A DNA stretch of 8,120 bases from Archangium sp. GTDB lineage: Bacteria > Myxococcota > Myxococcia > Myxococcales > Myxococcaceae. The notes under the pieces are model-generated. The model had not been told where the DNA came from, made no database searches, and saw only the letters and a list, made by a program, of their open reading frames with translations. This document shows, in pieces, positions 7,801 through 8,120 of this stretch. The position numbers and the translations under genes are program-made. The DNA lies in the NCBI GenBank assembly GCA_016793525.1, contig JAEUJT010000356.1:1-8120 (forward strand), read 5' to 3'. Each line of letters opens with the position of its first letter. Positions within the stretch are counted from its first letter, which is position 1.

Positions 7801-8120
7801 GAAGCGGGCGAAGGCTGCGACGACGGGAATACGTCGAACAGCGACGGCTGCTCCTCGGGGTGTCGCGTCGAGGTGAACTCCGCGTGCAACTCCGCGTCGC
7901 CCGGCCTGACGGGGACGGCGTCGTGTGTGGCCACGGCGGTCTGTGACAGCACGCTGTCGACTCCGACCTGCGAGCTCGCCAACGCCTGTGGCAACGGCAA
8001 CCGCGAGGCGGGTGAAGGCTGCGACGACGGCAACGTGCTGAACAACGACGGGTGTACGTCGGGGTGTTTGGTGGAGGCCGGCTCGAGCTGCAACACCTCC
8101 AGCCCAGGCCTCACCGGCAC
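4897..8120 (+). CDS. Large mosaic lipoprotein with myxobacterial Cys-rich repeats (3' end beyond window)
   Basis: One uninterrupted frame of at least 1074 codons with no stop before the right edge. Residues 1-20 form a lipoprotein signal: a hydrophobic stretch then LISAC, with Cys20 as the lipidated residue, so the protein is predicted to be exported and membrane-anchored. Residues about 44-260 start with NAGFESGNLTGW and end near EVYVDGFGA, resembling beta-sandwich carbohydrate-binding domains. Residues about 264-362 and 442-465 look like one DUF11 (cell-surface beta) domain split by an insert at about 364-440. A second DUF11-like domain spans about 471-597. Residues 604-685 match the InlB-B/Flg_new pattern (GTITSSPAGIACGPAC, then FVSWGGAC and ATALF). 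From Cys688 six cysteine-rich repeats run off the window. The start is the ATG at 4897; GAGG at 4877-4880 is a rather distant Shine-Dalgarno, and a GTG at 4867 is an alternative. No catalytic motif is seen. A surface adhesin or matrix protein is likely, but this is inference. Confidence 0.85.
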   Translation, partial: MRTLALRALVAWCCLLISACSEKTVEPLLQSDFVAKRGDALFTNAGFESGNLTGWTTMRGLNPGINFPVTQLSDLNITFDGGVANSFARTSASPVPLSGMTAGTGVPTYPRIGTYSAVVNESPQGDDRNVNSVRQSHQVLSSDIDPNDGKAHVRFAMAPALQAAGHVAAEQPYFYIEVRNTTRSTVLYQNFNYSAQPGLPWLTQGTGNDAVLYTDWQIYDVTAPDNGLTVGETVEIEVYGAGCEPGGHWGEVYVDGFGALPQSLWIQKSAPAFVNANSNMTYTFTVTNGTGFLAPNVVAEETIPQWTTFVSLSAPAGVTCTAPAVGGTGTVSCPLGSMNAGSAATFTVTVKTDTLAATPPSNRTGGTSGSASSGGSTSLTDTGSGWTNNQWVGWMVYVTYGTGAGQARVITANTSAALTVSPAWTTNPANGSIYMVLPPTVSNGNYSVRADTVSKIIGPMVQTAITPTTTYTDLSIVVDDNISVVDWGGSTTTVITVTNSGPNAVTAALVNDTFPSQLTAGNWTCTASAGSSCPASGSGNLVNVSVNLLVGGTATFSIPATVQAGSGVASFSNVASVATPVGTTDNTPSNNADSNYTDIGTVRMLSVSKSDAGTGLGTITSSPAGIACGPACVSADAGFVDGASITLTAVAQTGDRFVSWGGACSGTTYTCALTMTQARSATALFSGCGNGTLQTGEGCDDTNLDGGDGCSATCLVENTFNCNTTSPGATGSASCASGVCDTTNTPSPRCEAANTCGNGTREVGEGCDDGNTTNTDGCSSTCLVEVNFNCNTSSPGLTGTASCVATALCDTTNTPAPRCELLNSCGNGTRETGEGCDDGNTTNSDGCSSTCRVEVNSPCNSASPGLTGTASCVATAVCDSTHSPAPRCETANACGNGNREAGEGCDDGNATSGDGCSSACLVEAGSSCNTSSPGLTGTASCVATATCDTTHTPAARCEALNTCGNNVREAGEGCDDGNTSNSDGCSSGCRVEVNSACNSASPGLTGTASCVATAVCDSTLSTPTCELANACGNGNREAGEGCDDGNVLNNDGCTSGCLVEAGSSCNTSSPGLTG
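6958..8120 (+). repeat. Six tandem 204-207 bp repeats encoding the Myxococcus Cys-rich (DUF4215-type) unit
   Basis: Units begin at the CGNG-type cysteine codons at 6958, 7162, 7369, 7576, 7783 and 7987; lengths are 204, 207, 207, 207 and 204 bp, and the sixth is cut by the window end. Each complete unit has eight cysteines at nearly fixed spacing: CGNG, GEGC, DGC, xTC or xxC, then NC, SC, a further C and RC or TC, enough for four disulfides. The first part (CDDGN...DGC) matches the known Myxococcus cysteine-rich repeat; the second part (SPGLTGTASCVATA) is a linker repeated nearly unchanged. Unit 1 is the most divergent (CDDT for CDDG, ATGSASC for LTGTASC). Units 3 and 5 share RVEVNS.CNSASPG, and units 4 and 6 share LVEAGSSCNTSSPG. 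Confidence 0.9.

Noticed and set aside
6681..8120. Long antisense open frame (479 codons) over the repeat array, with a repetitive SSQPSP-rich translation
   Set aside because: Its periodicity simply mirrors the plus-strand Cys-rich repeats, which match a known family, and its composition is low-complexity. Stop codons are absent because of G/C third-position bias copied from unit to unit.

Overview
The window is GC-rich DNA, most likely from a member of the Myxococcota. The strongest pointer is a large predicted lipoprotein ending in tandem copies of the eight-cysteine repeat (CGNG...GEGCDDGN...DGC...C) typical of myxobacterial surface proteins. Strong G/C third-position bias leaves long open frames on the antisense strand, and these mirror the real genes. 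The taxonomic placement is an inference from protein style only.

Layout, left to right. (1) Positions 1-1896, + strand: an OPT-family oligopeptide/metal-chelate membrane transporter whose 5' end may lie outside the window. (2) Positions 1912-3294, + strand, 15 bp downstream behind a good Shine-Dalgarno: a formimidoylglutamate deiminase gene (hutF, histidine degradation). It is cut by a single in-frame amber codon at 2914-2916, and the frame continues with the correct C-terminus to 3294. (3) Positions 3377-4606, - strand, convergent with hutF: a GNAT/FemAB-like acyltransferase-type protein of unknown substrate. (4) Positions 4607-4896: a divergent intergenic region with two RNA-hairpin candidates, one of which resembles an intrinsic terminator reading toward the next gene. 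(5) Position 4897 to the right edge, + strand, continuing beyond the window: a lipoprotein of at least 1074 residues. It has a lipobox, a sugar-binding-like N-terminal domain, two DUF11-like domains (the first apparently split by an inserted domain), an InlB-B/Flg_new-like domain, and six 204-207 bp cysteine-rich repeats, the last cut by the window edge.

How they fit together. The transporter and hutF look like one transcription unit, consistent with peptide or amino-acid uptake coupled to histidine catabolism, although the sequence does not show the substrate. The acyltransferase and the lipoprotein diverge from a shared intergenic region; both could act at the cell envelope, but nothing proves a functional link. 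I see no mobile element, tRNA, rRNA or CRISPR array. I do not see a clearly new system. The items most worth following up are the broken hutF, the mosaic repeat lipoprotein with its two-unit higher-order repeat, and the terminator-like leader in front of it.
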